Shown: positions 44,194-52,933, counted from the stretch's first letter. The stretch is DNA of 64,000 nt from Candidatus Hydrogenedentota bacterium (GCA_016215105.1 JACRLJ010000015.1:65438-129437), one strand, 5' to 3'. Translations and numbers: made by a program. Notes: generated from the letters alone by a model not told the origin.

Positions 44194-44395
44194 TTCCCAA
44201 GTTGTACTTGGGAATGCGCATGTCCTGGAAGTTCCACTTCATACTGTTCCTCCGTGCGTCCGTTGCGCACGAGACCCATGGACTGCACGCGGCGCTACAA
44301 AGCACAGCTTTTTGGGCAAGTGCGTTCCCGAGTGCAACTCGGGAACGAGAGGCCTGGGAACGAGAGGCCAAACGAAAGGCTTGGGAGCGAGAGGC
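44194..44395. repeat. Palindromic and tandem repeat cluster
   Basis: Non-coding cluster in the 384-base gap 44030-44413. Hairpin 1: TTCCCAAG, five bases, CTTGGGAA (44194-44214). Hairpin 2: GTTCCCGAGT, three bases, ACTCGGGAAC (44324-44346). Then the unit GGGAACGAGAGGCC occurs twice (44341-44354 and 44356-44369) and a degenerate third time near 44381-44395. The GTTCCCAAG...CTTGGGAAC type of palindrome is, from general knowledge, scattered in many bacterial genomes and generates spurious ORFs reading PSCTWE; I see exactly that translation here. Confidence 0.75.
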
Positions 44396-44413
44396 GGCCG
44401 CCGCCCCCTTGGT

Positions 44414-45745
44414 CTACGCATTCCCCCAGCAACACTTCTTGTATTTCTTACCGCTACCGCAGGGGCAGGGGTCGTTTGGGCCGGGCCTGGATTTTTGGGC
44501 GGGGTGTTGGTCGAGGGCGCGGAGATAGTTCATAACATTGGACGGGGGGCGTTGGTTGTGGAGTTCGTGGGCCATGTAGCGCATCTCGGGGGCAATGTGG
44601 TGGAAGAAGTGTTTGAAGCCGGGGCAGAAGTAGTTTAGGCCCTCCTCCCCTTTCGGCGTCTTGATGAAGCGGTGTTTGGGGCAGCCGCCGTTGCAGACGA
44701 AGCGGACGTCGCAGTCGAGGCAGTATTGGGGGAGCGTGTCCTGTTTGTCGTTCCCGAATTTCTGCTGCTGGGCGGAGGTGACCAAGTCCTTCATCGTGTG
44801 TTCGACGATGTTGCCGAGTTTGTGTTCGGGGTAGACGAAGTGGTCGCAGGAGTAGAGGTCGCCGTTGTGTTCGAGGGCCATGGCCTTGCCGCAGGTGGGG
44901 GCGAACACGCAGAGGGTGGGGTCCATACCGACCCAGGCCTCGAGGGCGATGTCGAACATCTGGACGAAGACGCGGCCCACGTCGTTGCGGACCCATTCGT
45001 CGAATATGGCCGCGAGGAATTTGCCGTATTGCAGGCCGTCGACGGACCACGGGGCGACCTTGGCTTTGGATTCGTCGCCCGGGAGGATGAGGGTTAGTCC
45101 GTCTTCGGTGGGGGCGGCGCTGATGCGTTCGACGATGGGAATGAACTGCATGAACCCGCTGCCGGCGTCTTTGAGGAAGCGATAGACGTCGAGAGGGCGG
45201 GTGGAGTTGGACCGCTGGACGCAGGTGAGGGTGTTGAACTCGACTTGGTTTCGTTTGAGCGCCTCCATGCCGCGCATGACTTTGTCGAAGGTGGGATTGC
45301 CGCCCTTGTCCACGCGGTACTTGTCGTGGAGGTCGCGCGGGCCATCCACGGAGACGCCGACGAGAAACTCATTCTCGTGAAGGAAGCTCCCCCACGCGTC
45401 GTCGAGCAGGACGCCGTTGGTCTGGAAGGCGTTGTGGATGGTTTTTCCGTTGGCATATTTGCGCTGGAGCGCGACGACGCTGCGGAAGAAGTCCACGCCG
45501 AGCAAGGTGGGTTCACCGCCTTGCCAGGCAAAGTGAATTTCGGGCACGTCCTGCGCTTCGATGTACTGCCGGATGTACGCCTCGACCACATCGTCGGGCA
45601 TAGCCCACTTGGACTTCTTCCCGCCGCCGTAGAGATTCTCCTTCTCGAGGTAGAAGCAGTAGGAGCAGTCGAGGTTGCAGAGCGGGCCAGTGGGCTTCGC
45701 CATGACGTGAAAGGCCAAGGGCGCGTTTTCGCGCGTGATTGACAC
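44414..45745 (-). CDS. Radical-SAM sulfatase-maturase-like enzyme with C-terminal SEC-C motif
   Basis: 443 residues from GTG 45745 (AGGAG 8 bases upstream). Radical-SAM cluster motif C23, C27, C30 (CNLDCSYC), then FAWQGGEPTLLG and QTNGVLLD, typical of anaerobic sulfatase-maturating enzymes (anSME), which oxidise an active-site Cys or Ser to formylglycine. The SPASM region with two auxiliary cluster sites is at about 270-375 (CGKAMALEHNGDLYSCDHFVYPE; CLDCDVRFVCNGGCPKHR). The last 20 residues form a SEC-C zinc motif (CPCGSGKKYKKCC) after a proline-rich linker. No sulfatase is encoded in the window, so the substrate may lie elsewhere or differ. Confidence 0.9.
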   Translation of the reverse strand: MSITRENAPLAFHVMAKPTGPLCNLDCSYCFYLEKENLYGGGKKSKWAMPDDVVEAYIRQYIEAQDVPEIHFAWQGGEPTLLGVDFFRSVVALQRKYANGKTIHNAFQTNGVLLDDAWGSFLHENEFLVGVSVDGPRDLHDKYRVDKGGNPTFDKVMRGMEALKRNQVEFNTLTCVQRSNSTRPLDVYRFLKDAGSGFMQFIPIVERISAAPTEDGLTLILPGDESKAKVAPWSVDGLQYGKFLAAIFDEWVRNDVGRVFVQMFDIALEAWVGMDPTLCVFAPTCGKAMALEHNGDLYSCDHFVYPEHKLGNIVEHTMKDLVTSAQQQKFGNDKQDTLPQYCLDCDVRFVCNGGCPKHRFIKTPKGEEGLNYFCPGFKHFFHHIAPEMRYMAHELHNQRPPSNVMNYLRALDQHPAQKSRPGPNDPCPCGSGKKYKKCCWGNA

Positions 45746-45764
45746 GGTAAAGACTCCTGTTCAT

Positions 45765-45869
45765 CCTGAACTCGGCAGTTGGTAAGCAAGGAGAGAGACA
45801 GACCCCGTATTTCGCACAAGACTGCCGTGCGAATTACGAGGTCAGTCCCAGCCAACTGCCGACTTCAGG
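45765..45869 (-). promoter_or_regulatory. Nested inverted repeats in the leader of the radical-SAM gene
   Basis: An outer 18-base inverted repeat (CCTGAACTCGGCAGTTGG at 45765-45782 against CCAACTGCCGACTTCAGG at 45852-45869, 17 of 18 pairing) encloses an inner 12-base one (CGTATTTCGCAC at 45806-45817 against GTGCGAATTACG at 45827-45838, 11 of 12, nine-base loop). It ends about 20 bases before the GTG of the radical-SAM gene, just upstream of its ribosome binding site, so it would fold within that mRNA leader. It could be a regulatory RNA structure or a small mobile palindrome; no known riboswitch is recognised. Confidence 0.6.
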
Positions 45870-46095
45870 TCCATTCGGCTTCGGATAGGTCTGCCGGTCC
45901 GCCGACACCATACCACAGGGGGAGCTTTCCCGGCGACCGAAGCGTCGCACACGCGGGCAACGCTGGAGTCGCGGCCTAACGCGAACGTGCGGACGACGGT
46001 GTGAATCCGCGGAAGATTGAAACGTTGACAACGACCGGAAGGTTTGCGCGGCGCCGGGTTTACGGGCTAGGGCAAAATAAGTAAAACGACCGGAG

Positions 46096-46125
46096 TTGTA
46101 AATATACTTCGTGAGGTGGTAGAAT
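46096..46125 (+). promoter_or_regulatory. Putative promoter of the hemerythrin gene
   Basis: TTGTAA at 46096-46101 and TAGAAT at 46120-46125, 18 bases apart, giving a leader of about 160 bases. The rest of 45870-46294 has no gene I can support. Confidence 0.5.
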
Positions 46126-46294
46126 GAAGTGTCCTGGGGAAGGGACTGGTCAAGAGGGGAAATGACGGGGGCGAATCGCAACGGGGTGACTGGCGCCTTC
46201 TCCTCTGTCACGTGATTCTCGATTCCGTCGTGGCCGAGACAATACTGACCGTCGCAGCCACTCGTAGACAATCCACATGAAAGGAAGTAATGCC

Positions 46295-46702
46295 ATGGCT
46301 CTGTTCAACTGGACCGATTCGTACTCCGTAAAGATCTCCACCGTCGACATTCAGCACAAGAAGCTGGTTGACATGATCAACTCGCTCCACGAAGCGATGA
46401 CGCAAGGCAAGGGCCGTGAAGTCATGAGCGGACTGGTCAACAACCTGGCCACGTACGCCCTTCGTCACTTCGCCGAAGAAGAGAAGTACATGACGCAACA
46501 CGCCTATCCGGACTTCACCGGGCACAAGGCACAGCACGAAGCGTTCAAGCAGAAGGTTGGGGACTTTCAAAAGAAGCTGGCCGAAGGCAAGGCTAACGTT
46601 ACGTTGGAGGTAATGACTTTCCTTAAGGATTGGCTGTCCAAGCACATCCTCGACGTGGATAAGAAGTACGGCCCGTACCTCAACGAGAAGGGCGTGCATT
46701 AG
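46295..46702 (+). CDS. Bacteriohemerythrin
   Basis: Single-domain oxygen-binding di-iron protein of 135 residues. All ligands are in place: H21, H58, E62, H77, H81, H117 and D122, in the order and spacing of the family (DIQHKKL; RHFAEEE; HKAQHEAF; WLSKHILDVDKKY). ATG 46295 has AAGGAAG 7 bases upstream; an ATG at 46277 is less well placed. Cytoplasmic. Likely oxygen sensing, storage or delivery, useful to a microaerophile or anaerobe. Monocistronic between a promoter and a convergent hairpin. Confidence 0.95.
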   Translation: MALFNWTDSYSVKISTVDIQHKKLVDMINSLHEAMTQGKGREVMSGLVNNLATYALRHFAEEEKYMTQHAYPDFTGHKAQHEAFKQKVGDFQKKLAEGKANVTLEVMTFLKDWLSKHILDVDKKYGPYLNEKGVH

Positions 46703-46724
46703 AGGGGGTAATTTATTCCAGATA

Positions 46725-46754
46725 CTTCTTTCTTTTCGCAGGAAAAAAAAGAAG
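46725..46754. terminator. Possible bidirectional terminator
   Basis: CTTCTTTCTTTTC (46725-46737), four-base loop GCAG, GAAAAAAAAGAAG (46742-46754), 12 of 13 pairing, between the convergent hemerythrin and lpxL-like genes. The stem is A/T-rich and so weak, but A and T runs lie on both sides. Confidence 0.4.
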
Positions 46755-46818
46755 CAAAGAAAAGCGAATTGGGTCGCCGGGACCGGCCGATGAGGATATC
46801 CGTCTCAGGTCGAACAGA

Positions 46819-47754
46819 TCACGGCGCTTTCGTTTGGCGCTCTGACTTCTTTTGCCACTCTCGTTCGAGGCGGGGCCGGGGTTTCCAGCGGCGGTGCAGC
46901 CACAACCATTGCTCGGGATATTCGCGAATCACGGATTCGACGAAGTCCTGGCAACGCTGGCTATATTCGACCAAGTCCCGCTGCGGGTCGTTGCTGCGTT
47001 TCACTTCGATCTTCGTCCGAACCGATAGTGTGTAGTGGCCGTGGGCGTCACGCGTCAATGAGATCCCGTATACCGGCACGCGAGCGCGCACGGCGGCCAT
47101 CACCGGCGCGACCGTCGCCCAGCACGGCGCGCCAAAGAAGTTCACCGGGACACCACTGACGCGGGGGCTTTGATCCACCAGGACGCCGACCAGCCAGCCT
47201 TCCTGCAACATGCGAATCATTTCGGGACCCGCGCTCTCCTTGGGTATGGTCTTGTCGAGCCCGGCGGTGCGCGTGCCATTGACCAAGGCGTTGAAGCGGG
47301 GATGGTCGAGAGGCCGCACCACTTCCGCGACGCGATATCCGCTTCCGTGACACGCCGGGGCCATCCATTCCCAGTTGCCGCAATGACCGCTGATGAGCAT
47401 GCCGCCACGGTCGAAATCGATCAGTTCAAGCCCCGTAACCGTGACATAACGTTTCAAGAAGTCCCCGTGGAGCTTGGGTATCTTGGAAAACTCCGCCGCG
47501 ACGATCCCCACGTTCTCGGCGGCGCCCTTCAAGATGCGGCGTTTCTCCGCACGATTCAAAGTCTCACCGTACGCCAAATCGAGATTAGCCATTCCCACCG
47601 TGCGAATGCGGGGCACGATGTAATAGGCGAGCCGGCCTAGAAATCGTCCGAGCAGGCGGCACGCGGCGAGGGGCAGCAACTCCGTGAACTTGGCGAAGGC
47701 CACGCATATCCACGCGACGGCCCATTGCGCGACAGGGTTGCGCCGGCGCGCCAT
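46819..47754 (-). CDS. LpxL/HtrB-family lipid A acyltransferase
   Basis: Inner-membrane late acyltransferase adding a secondary acyl chain to lipid A, or a related acyltransferase. 311 residues. Catalytic HX4E is H124-E129 (SGHCGNWEW); DQSPRVSGVPVNFFGAP and the C-terminal PEQWLWLHRRWK block are diagnostic. One N-terminal membrane anchor. It starts three bases after the stop of the MBL nuclease gene and ends the long minus-strand operon. Confidence 0.93.
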   Translation of the reverse strand: MARRRNPVAQWAVAWICVAFAKFTELLPLAACRLLGRFLGRLAYYIVPRIRTVGMANLDLAYGETLNRAEKRRILKGAAENVGIVAAEFSKIPKLHGDFLKRYVTVTGLELIDFDRGGMLISGHCGNWEWMAPACHGSGYRVAEVVRPLDHPRFNALVNGTRTAGLDKTIPKESAGPEMIRMLQEGWLVGVLVDQSPRVSGVPVNFFGAPCWATVAPVMAAVRARVPVYGISLTRDAHGHYTLSVRTKIEVKRSNDPQRDLVEYSQRCQDFVESVIREYPEQWLWLHRRWKPRPRLEREWQKKSERQTKAP

Positions 47755-47757
47755 GGC

Positions 47758-49125
47758 CTAGGCGTCCAGCGTAACGGTTTGGCCCATGGTGGGAATATAC
47801 TTTCGACACGTGTCCGGACTCGAATCGCTCATCCATTGAATGGCCTTCTCGTCTCCGTGTACGAAAACCAAATTCCGGGGCTTGATGTGATCAATCACGC
47901 TGCGCAGGGCGCGCCGGGGCGCGTGCGCGCTGAAGTGGAAGCTCTGCAAGTTGTCCAGTTCCACCTTGACGGGATGCCCGCTGAGCTCAAACAGATGCGA
48001 AGCGCCTTTCCCGCCATAAAGCAGCTTGTGCCCGAGCGTTTCGGGGTCCAGATAACCGACGAAGAAGATTCCGTGGCGTTTGTCTCTCACCATTTCCTGC
48101 GCGATCATCGCGGAAGGCGTGTTCTCGATCATCATGCCCGATGTGGCGACGATTACGCTAGGCTCGCGCAGCAGTTCCCGTGCGACCCCGCGCTCCCAAA
48201 CATCGCCGATACGCTTGAAAGAGCGCATGGGGCTCAGGTTAGCGCCGGGCTTGAGATACTCGGGAAACTTCTCGTAGATTTCGTAGATGGCGCGTCCCAA
48301 TCCCGAGGCATAGACCGTCGTCTGCGGGAGCGTGCCTTCCTGCTGCAGGCGCGCAACGACGTTCAACAGTTCTTGGGTGCGTCCGAGCGCGAAGGACGGC
48401 GCGAGCACTGATCCGCCCCGCTCGATCACCTTCGCGGCCTCGCGGCCAAACCGTTGGATTTCGTCCTCGAGCACGAGGCCGTCCGCGCGGGGACTGGCGC
48501 CGTAGGTACACTCGATCACCAGCGTATCCACCTTTTCGTCCTCGGAGAGCGGCGTCAATCCGCTCATGAGCTCCTGGTCCGCAACACAGATATCGCCGGT
48601 ATAGAATAGGTTGTGCCCCGGAGTGCGGAGAAGGACGCTGGCGCTGCCCAGGACGTGACCGGAATGATGGAAGCTGGCGCGCACTTCACCGTCAATGGTT
48701 AGCGCGAACTCCTGGTTGAAGCCAAGCCCGTAGGCGCCGCGCAACGCGTCTTCCACTTCGGTATGGGAATACAGCGGATACTCGGTGATTCCGCGTTCGA
48801 GGGCGATGGTGCCCATGACGGACACACTGTTGTGCAGCATGCGGTCCACGATGCTCAGGGTGGGCTTCGTCGCGTAGACGCGCGTGGCCGGAAAGTGGCG
48901 GATCAACACCGGCAACGACCCGCAATGATCGACGTGCCCGTGCGTCACCAATACGCCGTCAGGGGCCTTGCGGATAAGCGAAAAACCGGGCAGGCCGGCC
49001 AAGCCTTCCTTCTTCGGATGGGAGCCGGAATCGAGGACAATTTGCTTGCCGGCGGCGCTGACCAGATAACAGTTCGCCCCCACTTCCGGGCCACCGCCCA
49101 CTGTAGTCCAGGTTATTTTGCTCAA
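47758..49125 (-). CDS. MBL-fold beta-CASP ribonuclease-like protein
   Basis: Metallo-beta-lactamase/beta-CASP nuclease of 455 residues, related to the RNA-processing CPSF73-like exonucleases found in bacteria and archaea. Zinc motif HGHVDH at 61-66, later FHHSGHVLGSASVLL and YTGDI, and beta-CASP motifs including APSFALGRTQELL, VATSGMM and VFVHGD near the end. The start is TTG 49125: GGAGG lies 7 bases upstream, and the first family residues (SKITWTTVGGGPEVG) follow; an ATG seven codons earlier contains that GGAGG in its coding sequence. RNA processing or decay is the likely role. Confidence 0.9.
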   Translation of the reverse strand: MSKITWTTVGGGPEVGANCYLVSAAGKQIVLDSGSHPKKEGLAGLPGFSLIRKAPDGVLVTHGHVDHCGSLPVLIRHFPATRVYATKPTLSIVDRMLHNSVSVMGTIALERGITEYPLYSHTEVEDALRGAYGLGFNQEFALTIDGEVRASFHHSGHVLGSASVLLRTPGHNLFYTGDICVADQELMSGLTPLSEDEKVDTLVIECTYGASPRADGLVLEDEIQRFGREAAKVIERGGSVLAPSFALGRTQELLNVVARLQQEGTLPQTTVYASGLGRAIYEIYEKFPEYLKPGANLSPMRSFKRIGDVWERGVARELLREPSVIVATSGMMIENTPSAMIAQEMVRDKRHGIFFVGYLDPETLGHKLLYGGKGASHLFELSGHPVKVELDNLQSFHFSAHAPRRALRSVIDHIKPRNLVFVHGDEKAIQWMSDSSPDTCRKYIPTMGQTVTLDA

Positions 49126-49253
49126 ACAATTGCCTCCGCGCGGCATTGTAGGGTCGTACCGCGAGATTGTCAAAAAAGCGCAGGTTTCCGGCGGGGCGCA
49201 ACGTGTGATTTCGCGGGCGGTTTGGAGCCGAAACACACGGAAAAGAGGCGCGT

Positions 49254-49859
49254 TTACAGGAAAATCGCCCGGCTGCCATCCATGGCCTCGAACAGGCTGT
49301 GACCGAAGTCCCGCAGCATGGTATCGAGCCTCACCATGGGTAGACCGAGGACATTTTGGTAGCAACCGTTGTAGCGCTCGACCAGCAGGCTGCCGGGACC
49401 GTCCACGGTGTAGGCGCCCGCGCGATCAACTGGATTCACGGCGCGCGCAAAATGGTCAATTTCTTCGGCGGTCAAATGGCGGAACGTCACATCGGTGGCT
49501 TCGTACCCCTCGCTATGGCGGCCGTTCGCGGTATCCACGATGGCGAGGCCGGTCAACACCTGGTGCGTTCGCCCAGAGAGCCGGGCGAGCATTGTGCGCG
49601 CTCCATCGAGATCCTTGGGCTTGCCGAGGACGTGACCACCCAGGAACACCAGCGTGTCCGCGGCGATTACGACGGCCGGCTCCGTCAAGCGGACCGCGAC
49701 GTCGTCTCGTTTCGCGCACGCGTTATGTATGACAACCTTCGAGGGTTCCCCATCAAAAATCTCGTCCGCGCTGCTAGGCACGACTTCGAAGTCGAGGCCA
49801 AGCGCTGCAAGCAGCGCGCTGCGCCGGGGCGAAGCCGACGCCAGGACGAGACGGCTCAC
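49254..49859 (-). CDS. maf: Maf family nucleoside triphosphate pyrophosphatase
   Basis: Hydrolyses non-canonical or excess (d)NTPs and is linked to septation control. 201 residues. N-terminal signature LVLASASPRRSALL, EPAVVIAADTLVFLGG in the middle, and GGAYTV-like RAGAYTVDGPGS near 145. The Asp of AADT is the catalytic base. ATG 49859 overlaps the lolA stop by four bases. Confidence 0.95.
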   Translation of the reverse strand: MSRLVLASASPRRSALLAALGLDFEVVPSSADEIFDGEPSKVVIHNACAKRDDVAVRLTEPAVVIAADTLVFLGGHVLGKPKDLDGARTMLARLSGRTHQVLTGLAIVDTANGRHSEGYEATDVTFRHLTAEEIDHFARAVNPVDRAGAYTVDGPGSLLVERYNGCYQNVLGLPMVRLDTMLRDFGHSLFEAMDGSRAIFL

Positions 49860-50611
49860 GGCGTTTTGAGCTCCTGGGTGGAAATGGTTGGCGGTTTGGC
49901 GTCGGCAGGACGCGGGAACTTGGCCCCGCCGGGACCCACGTCCGCAAGCTTGTTGTCGTTCTCGATAACGGCGGTGCGTTCCGGAACTTCAATCGTCAGG
50001 TCTTTTGGGGCAGTCGCGGAGTTGACCTTGATGTCGGTAATCGATATCTGGGTCCGCGTCTCCTTGTCGTAATTGATGTCGACGTGACATGGCAGGTACC
50101 GGTCGCCGTCCAAGGAAATTCGGACCTCCTCGAAGTACTTGCGCTCCTTCTTGGCAAGATCATCCGCAAAATGTTTGGGGGCCAGATCCAGTCCTTTGGC
50201 GCCGCAGTCTTTTGGGTCCGGCGTGAATTGTTTTATATCGTAGGCCTGTTTCAGGCGCTCCGTATTATCGTCAAACCCGAGGAAGAAGGCCTCGGTTTGC
50301 GGGTCGTTTTCGAGATCGAGTATTTGCAGTTGCTCGGCCTTGATGTTGTATTCATAGACTCTTTGGCCGTCCACAAGATACGTCACCTTGGGATCGTCGT
50401 ACTGGAACAGAATACGGCGCGGTTTGACATAAGTGATCGTGCCTGTCTTCTTTTCGGGTTTTGGATCTTCCGGCGTGATCTGTTCCTGAGTGAATTTCGC
50501 TTCGAGCGTCTGGACACCGTCACGCCGCTTGGCGAACTCGGCGAAGAAGGCGTCGAAATCCGGGTCCGGCTGAGCCGCCGCGGCGAACATCAAGCACAAA
50601 AGGGCCGTCAT
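49856..50611 (-). CDS. lolA: LolA-like periplasmic lipoprotein carrier
   Basis: Carries lipoproteins from the inner to the outer membrane. 251 residues with a short signal peptide (TALLCLMFAAAAQ). The body follows the LolA pattern: VQTLEAKFTQEQ, then GTITYVKPRRILFQYDDP and KVTYLVDGQRVYEYNIKAEQLQ, and the closing INSITD-like ISITDIKVN. About 25 extra residues at the C-terminus. It overlaps both neighbours (divIVA and maf) by four bases. A LolA-like protein confirms an outer membrane. Confidence 0.88.
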   Translation of the reverse strand: MTALLCLMFAAAAQPDPDFDAFFAEFAKRRDGVQTLEAKFTQEQITPEDPKPEKKTGTITYVKPRRILFQYDDPKVTYLVDGQRVYEYNIKAEQLQILDLENDPQTEAFFLGFDDNTERLKQAYDIKQFTPDPKDCGAKGLDLAPKHFADDLAKKERKYFEEVRISLDGDRYLPCHVDINYDKETRTQISITDIKVNSATAPKDLTIEVPERTAVIENDNKLADVGPGGAKFPRPADAKPPTISTQELKTP

Positions 50612-51312
50612 ACCTTCCCCTCCGCATCCACTGCAACGGCGTCAGTGTCGTGCGACGCGCTCACCTCGCCGTGCGTGTCGTTCGGCGATTCATCCATGGA
50701 CGGCTCGGGCGGTCGCGGCGTCTCTTCCTGGAGCGAGGACAGGTCCTCGAACCCGGCGGTATCGAGCGACGGAGAAGGCGGACCGACCTCGAACAGACTG
50801 GCGGGACGCTTCGCAGCGTCCTGGGGGATGAGGCTATCGAGCAAATTCCGATGCGTTTCGAGGATAGCCGTCATTTCGACGCGCAGCCGATTTCGCTGCT
50901 GTTGCAGCAGAAGAATATCCTGTGACAAGGCCAAGGGGATCTTGGACGCCTCCAAATGCGCCTGCGCCCGTTTCATCCGGGCTTCTTCGAGAAGCAGATT
51001 GGCCTCGCGTTTGGCGGCCTCGATGACATCTTCCCCAAATTTCTGAGACGAGACCAGCGCGTTCCGAAGCGAGGCCTCCATTTGCCGGTATTCCTCGAGC
51101 CGTTCGCGTTGCTCTTCGCTCTCTTCTTTGAGCGCCCGCACCTGTTGAATCAGTTTCTCGAAGGCGTCCGCCACGTGTTCGAGGAATTCATCGACATCGT
51201 TGGTGTTGTAGCCTCCCACCGCCGCGCGCTTGAACTCCTTGCTGAGCAAATCGCTCGGGGTCAAAGCCGCCTCGCCGCCAAAAACTTCCTGGATGATCTT
51301 TTCTTTTTTCAT
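50608..51312 (-). CDS. DivIVA-domain coiled-coil protein
   Basis: 234 residues from ATG 51312 (AGGAAC upstream). The N-terminal DivIVA-type motif is LTPSDLLSKEFKRAAVGGYNTNDVDEFLEHV (about 18-48), the membrane-curvature-sensing segment, followed by a long coiled coil to about residue 150 and a disordered acidic tail. It would mark poles or septa. Next to proC, as divIVA often is in the proC-ylmG-divIVA neighbourhoods of other bacteria; such domains are less common in Gram-negative rods. Confidence 0.9.
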   Translation of the reverse strand: MKKEKIIQEVFGGEAALTPSDLLSKEFKRAAVGGYNTNDVDEFLEHVADAFEKLIQQVRALKEESEEQRERLEEYRQMEASLRNALVSSQKFGEDVIEAAKREANLLLEEARMKRAQAHLEASKIPLALSQDILLLQQQRNRLRVEMTAILETHRNLLDSLIPQDAAKRPASLFEVGPPSPSLDTAGFEDLSSLQEETPRPPEPSMDESPNDTHGEVSASHDTDAVAVDAEGKV

Positions 51313-51357
51313 ACTCGTTCCTGTGGCCGCGCCGAGATGGCGCATCGAAGCGGAAGA

Positions 51358-52167
51358 CTATGCGCCCAGCTCGCGAGAGCGGGCCGCGGCCGCCTGGTAC
51401 CCAGCGCGAATTACCTGCTCAAACCCCTCGGCGCGGAACCGGGCAATCGCCGCCTCCGTCGTGCCGCCTTTCGACGTTACTTTCGCGCGAGGGACCTCCG
51501 CGGATTCATGGGACTCCACCAACAGGCGGCCTGCGCCGAACAGCGTCTGAGCGGCCAAGCGCGCCGCCTGTTCCTCAGGCATCCCCTCCGCGACGGCGGC
51601 CCGCACCAGGCACTCCACCATGTAAAAGAAATAGGCCGGTCCGCTTCCGCTCAAGGCCGTTACCGCGTCGATGGCCGATTCCGGCGCCATTTCGGCGATC
51701 CCAACGGACTCGAAAATGGCGCGCGCGAGGCGGCCGTCTTCGGCGGTACACGTGTTGCTGACGGCAATCGCCGCGGCGCCGGCATTCACCAGCGCAGGTG
51801 TATTGGGCATGACCCGGACGACGCGGACGCCCGCGCCCAAACGCTCCTGAATGAATCGAATCGAGATTCCCGCCGCGATCGAGATGACCAGCGTCTTGGG
51901 AGACAGCGCCGGCGCCAGTTCCCGCAGCGCCGCGTCCATCGTCTGCGGCTTGAGGGCCAAGATAAGTGTGGAACTCGCGCGGGCCAACTCTTCGGTCGAT
52001 GCGGCGACCACAATTCCAAGTGACTCCGCCTGTTGGCGCTTCACTTCGTCAACGTCAAACGCAATGACGTGTTTTCCGGAGACGCGCCCCGCCTCGATGA
52101 GGCCCGCGGCGATGGCGCCGCCCATGTTCCCGAAACCGAGAAATCCCAACGTGCCGTTCAGCATCAT
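51358..52167 (-). CDS. proC: Pyrroline-5-carboxylate reductase
   Basis: Last step of proline synthesis: reduces pyrroline-5-carboxylate with NAD(P)H. 269 residues. Nucleotide fold GFLGFGNMGGAI at 8-19; VRVMPNTPALVNAGAAAI in the middle; the substrate motif ALSGSGPAYFFYMVE and the signature SKGGTTEAAIARF near the C-terminus. ATG 52167 overlaps the NAGS-like gene stop. Cytoplasmic. Confidence 0.97.
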   Translation of the reverse strand: MMLNGTLGFLGFGNMGGAIAAGLIEAGRVSGKHVIAFDVDEVKRQQAESLGIVVAASTEELARASSTLILALKPQTMDAALRELAPALSPKTLVISIAAGISIRFIQERLGAGVRVVRVMPNTPALVNAGAAAIAVSNTCTAEDGRLARAIFESVGIAEMAPESAIDAVTALSGSGPAYFFYMVECLVRAAVAEGMPEEQAARLAAQTLFGAGRLLVESHESAEVPRAKVTSKGGTTEAAIARFRAEGFEQVIRAGYQAAAARSRELGA

Positions 52168-52688
52168 CCGAGATCGCTTTCGTCCGCCGCCGGAACGGTG
52201 TCCGCGCCGCCGGCGTTTACGTCGCGCACCATTGCAATCTCATCACACTCTGGAAATAGATGGCACCGCACACAGTCGTTGAACACCTTGGTGGGCAGCG
52301 AGCGCCGATCAACTTCGTGAAATCCCAAACGCTGGAAAAAGCCATTCACACGGGTCAGGGCGTACACGCGCGAAATCCCCAGCGCGCGCGCCTCTACAAG
52401 ACAGGCCTCGACCAGATGCGCGCCAATACCGCTCCCGCGCAGATCCTCACGAACCACCAGTGAGCGCACTTCGGCGAGTTCCCGCATGTCCACGTGCAGG
52501 GCGCAGCATCCGCCAACGCCTTGCTCGTCCACATACACATGGAAATCCCGGATGCCCTCGTAAAGTTCCATCAAGGCGCGCGGAAGCATGGCGCCTTGTT
52601 TTACACCGGCGTCGATCAGGCTCTTGATCCCGGAAACCTGTTGTACGGTTGGCTTGCAGATACATCGTTGTGAAACGACCTGGCTCAT
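52164..52688 (-). CDS. GNAT acetyltransferase, short N-acetylglutamate-synthase-like
   Basis: 174 residues. The start KPTVQQVSGIKSLIDAG followed by MLPRALMELYEGIRDF, and the end LPTKVFNDCVRCHLFPECDEIAM with four Cys, match the short stand-alone N-acetyltransferases that make N-acetylglutamate for arginine synthesis. The acetyl-CoA loop is REDLRGSGIGAHL. Its partner proC uses another glutamate-derived intermediate, which supports an amino-acid role. First gene of the minus-strand operon running to lpxL. Confidence 0.85.
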   Translation of the reverse strand: MSQVVSQRCICKPTVQQVSGIKSLIDAGVKQGAMLPRALMELYEGIRDFHVYVDEQGVGGCCALHVDMRELAEVRSLVVREDLRGSGIGAHLVEACLVEARALGISRVYALTRVNGFFQRLGFHEVDRRSLPTKVFNDCVRCHLFPECDEIAMVRDVNAGGADTVPAADESDLG

Positions 52689-52933
52689 GGTCTACTCTCT
52701 CACTTGCACGGTTCTCACGGCGATTCGCGGGTTCAATGGCGGATAAGCCATAGTCCCAATGTCACGCGCGCCGCTTCATCGCAGGCCGCATCACGCGGCG
52801 GCGATAGTGTATCACATCGGCGGCGCGCACCGCATTTCCCGCGTGTCACCCTGCGTTTCCGCGGACTGATGGTAACGCGTGATATGGTAAGTGCAACTGC
52901 GAGCGTAGCGCGACAGGGCCGGGAGAGTCTGCT

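Noticed and set aside
44341-44395. CRISPR-like array
   Set aside because: Units are about 15 bases, adjacent without spacers of constant length, and no cas genes are near.
44122-44535. Plus-strand frame reading FPSCTWECACPGSST
   Set aside because: It is a translation of the palindromic repeat cluster and of the antisense of the maturase end, not a gene.
45834-46271. 145-codon minus-strand frame upstream of hemerythrin
   Set aside because: No family features, no ribosome binding site, and it overlaps a leader structure and a promoter.
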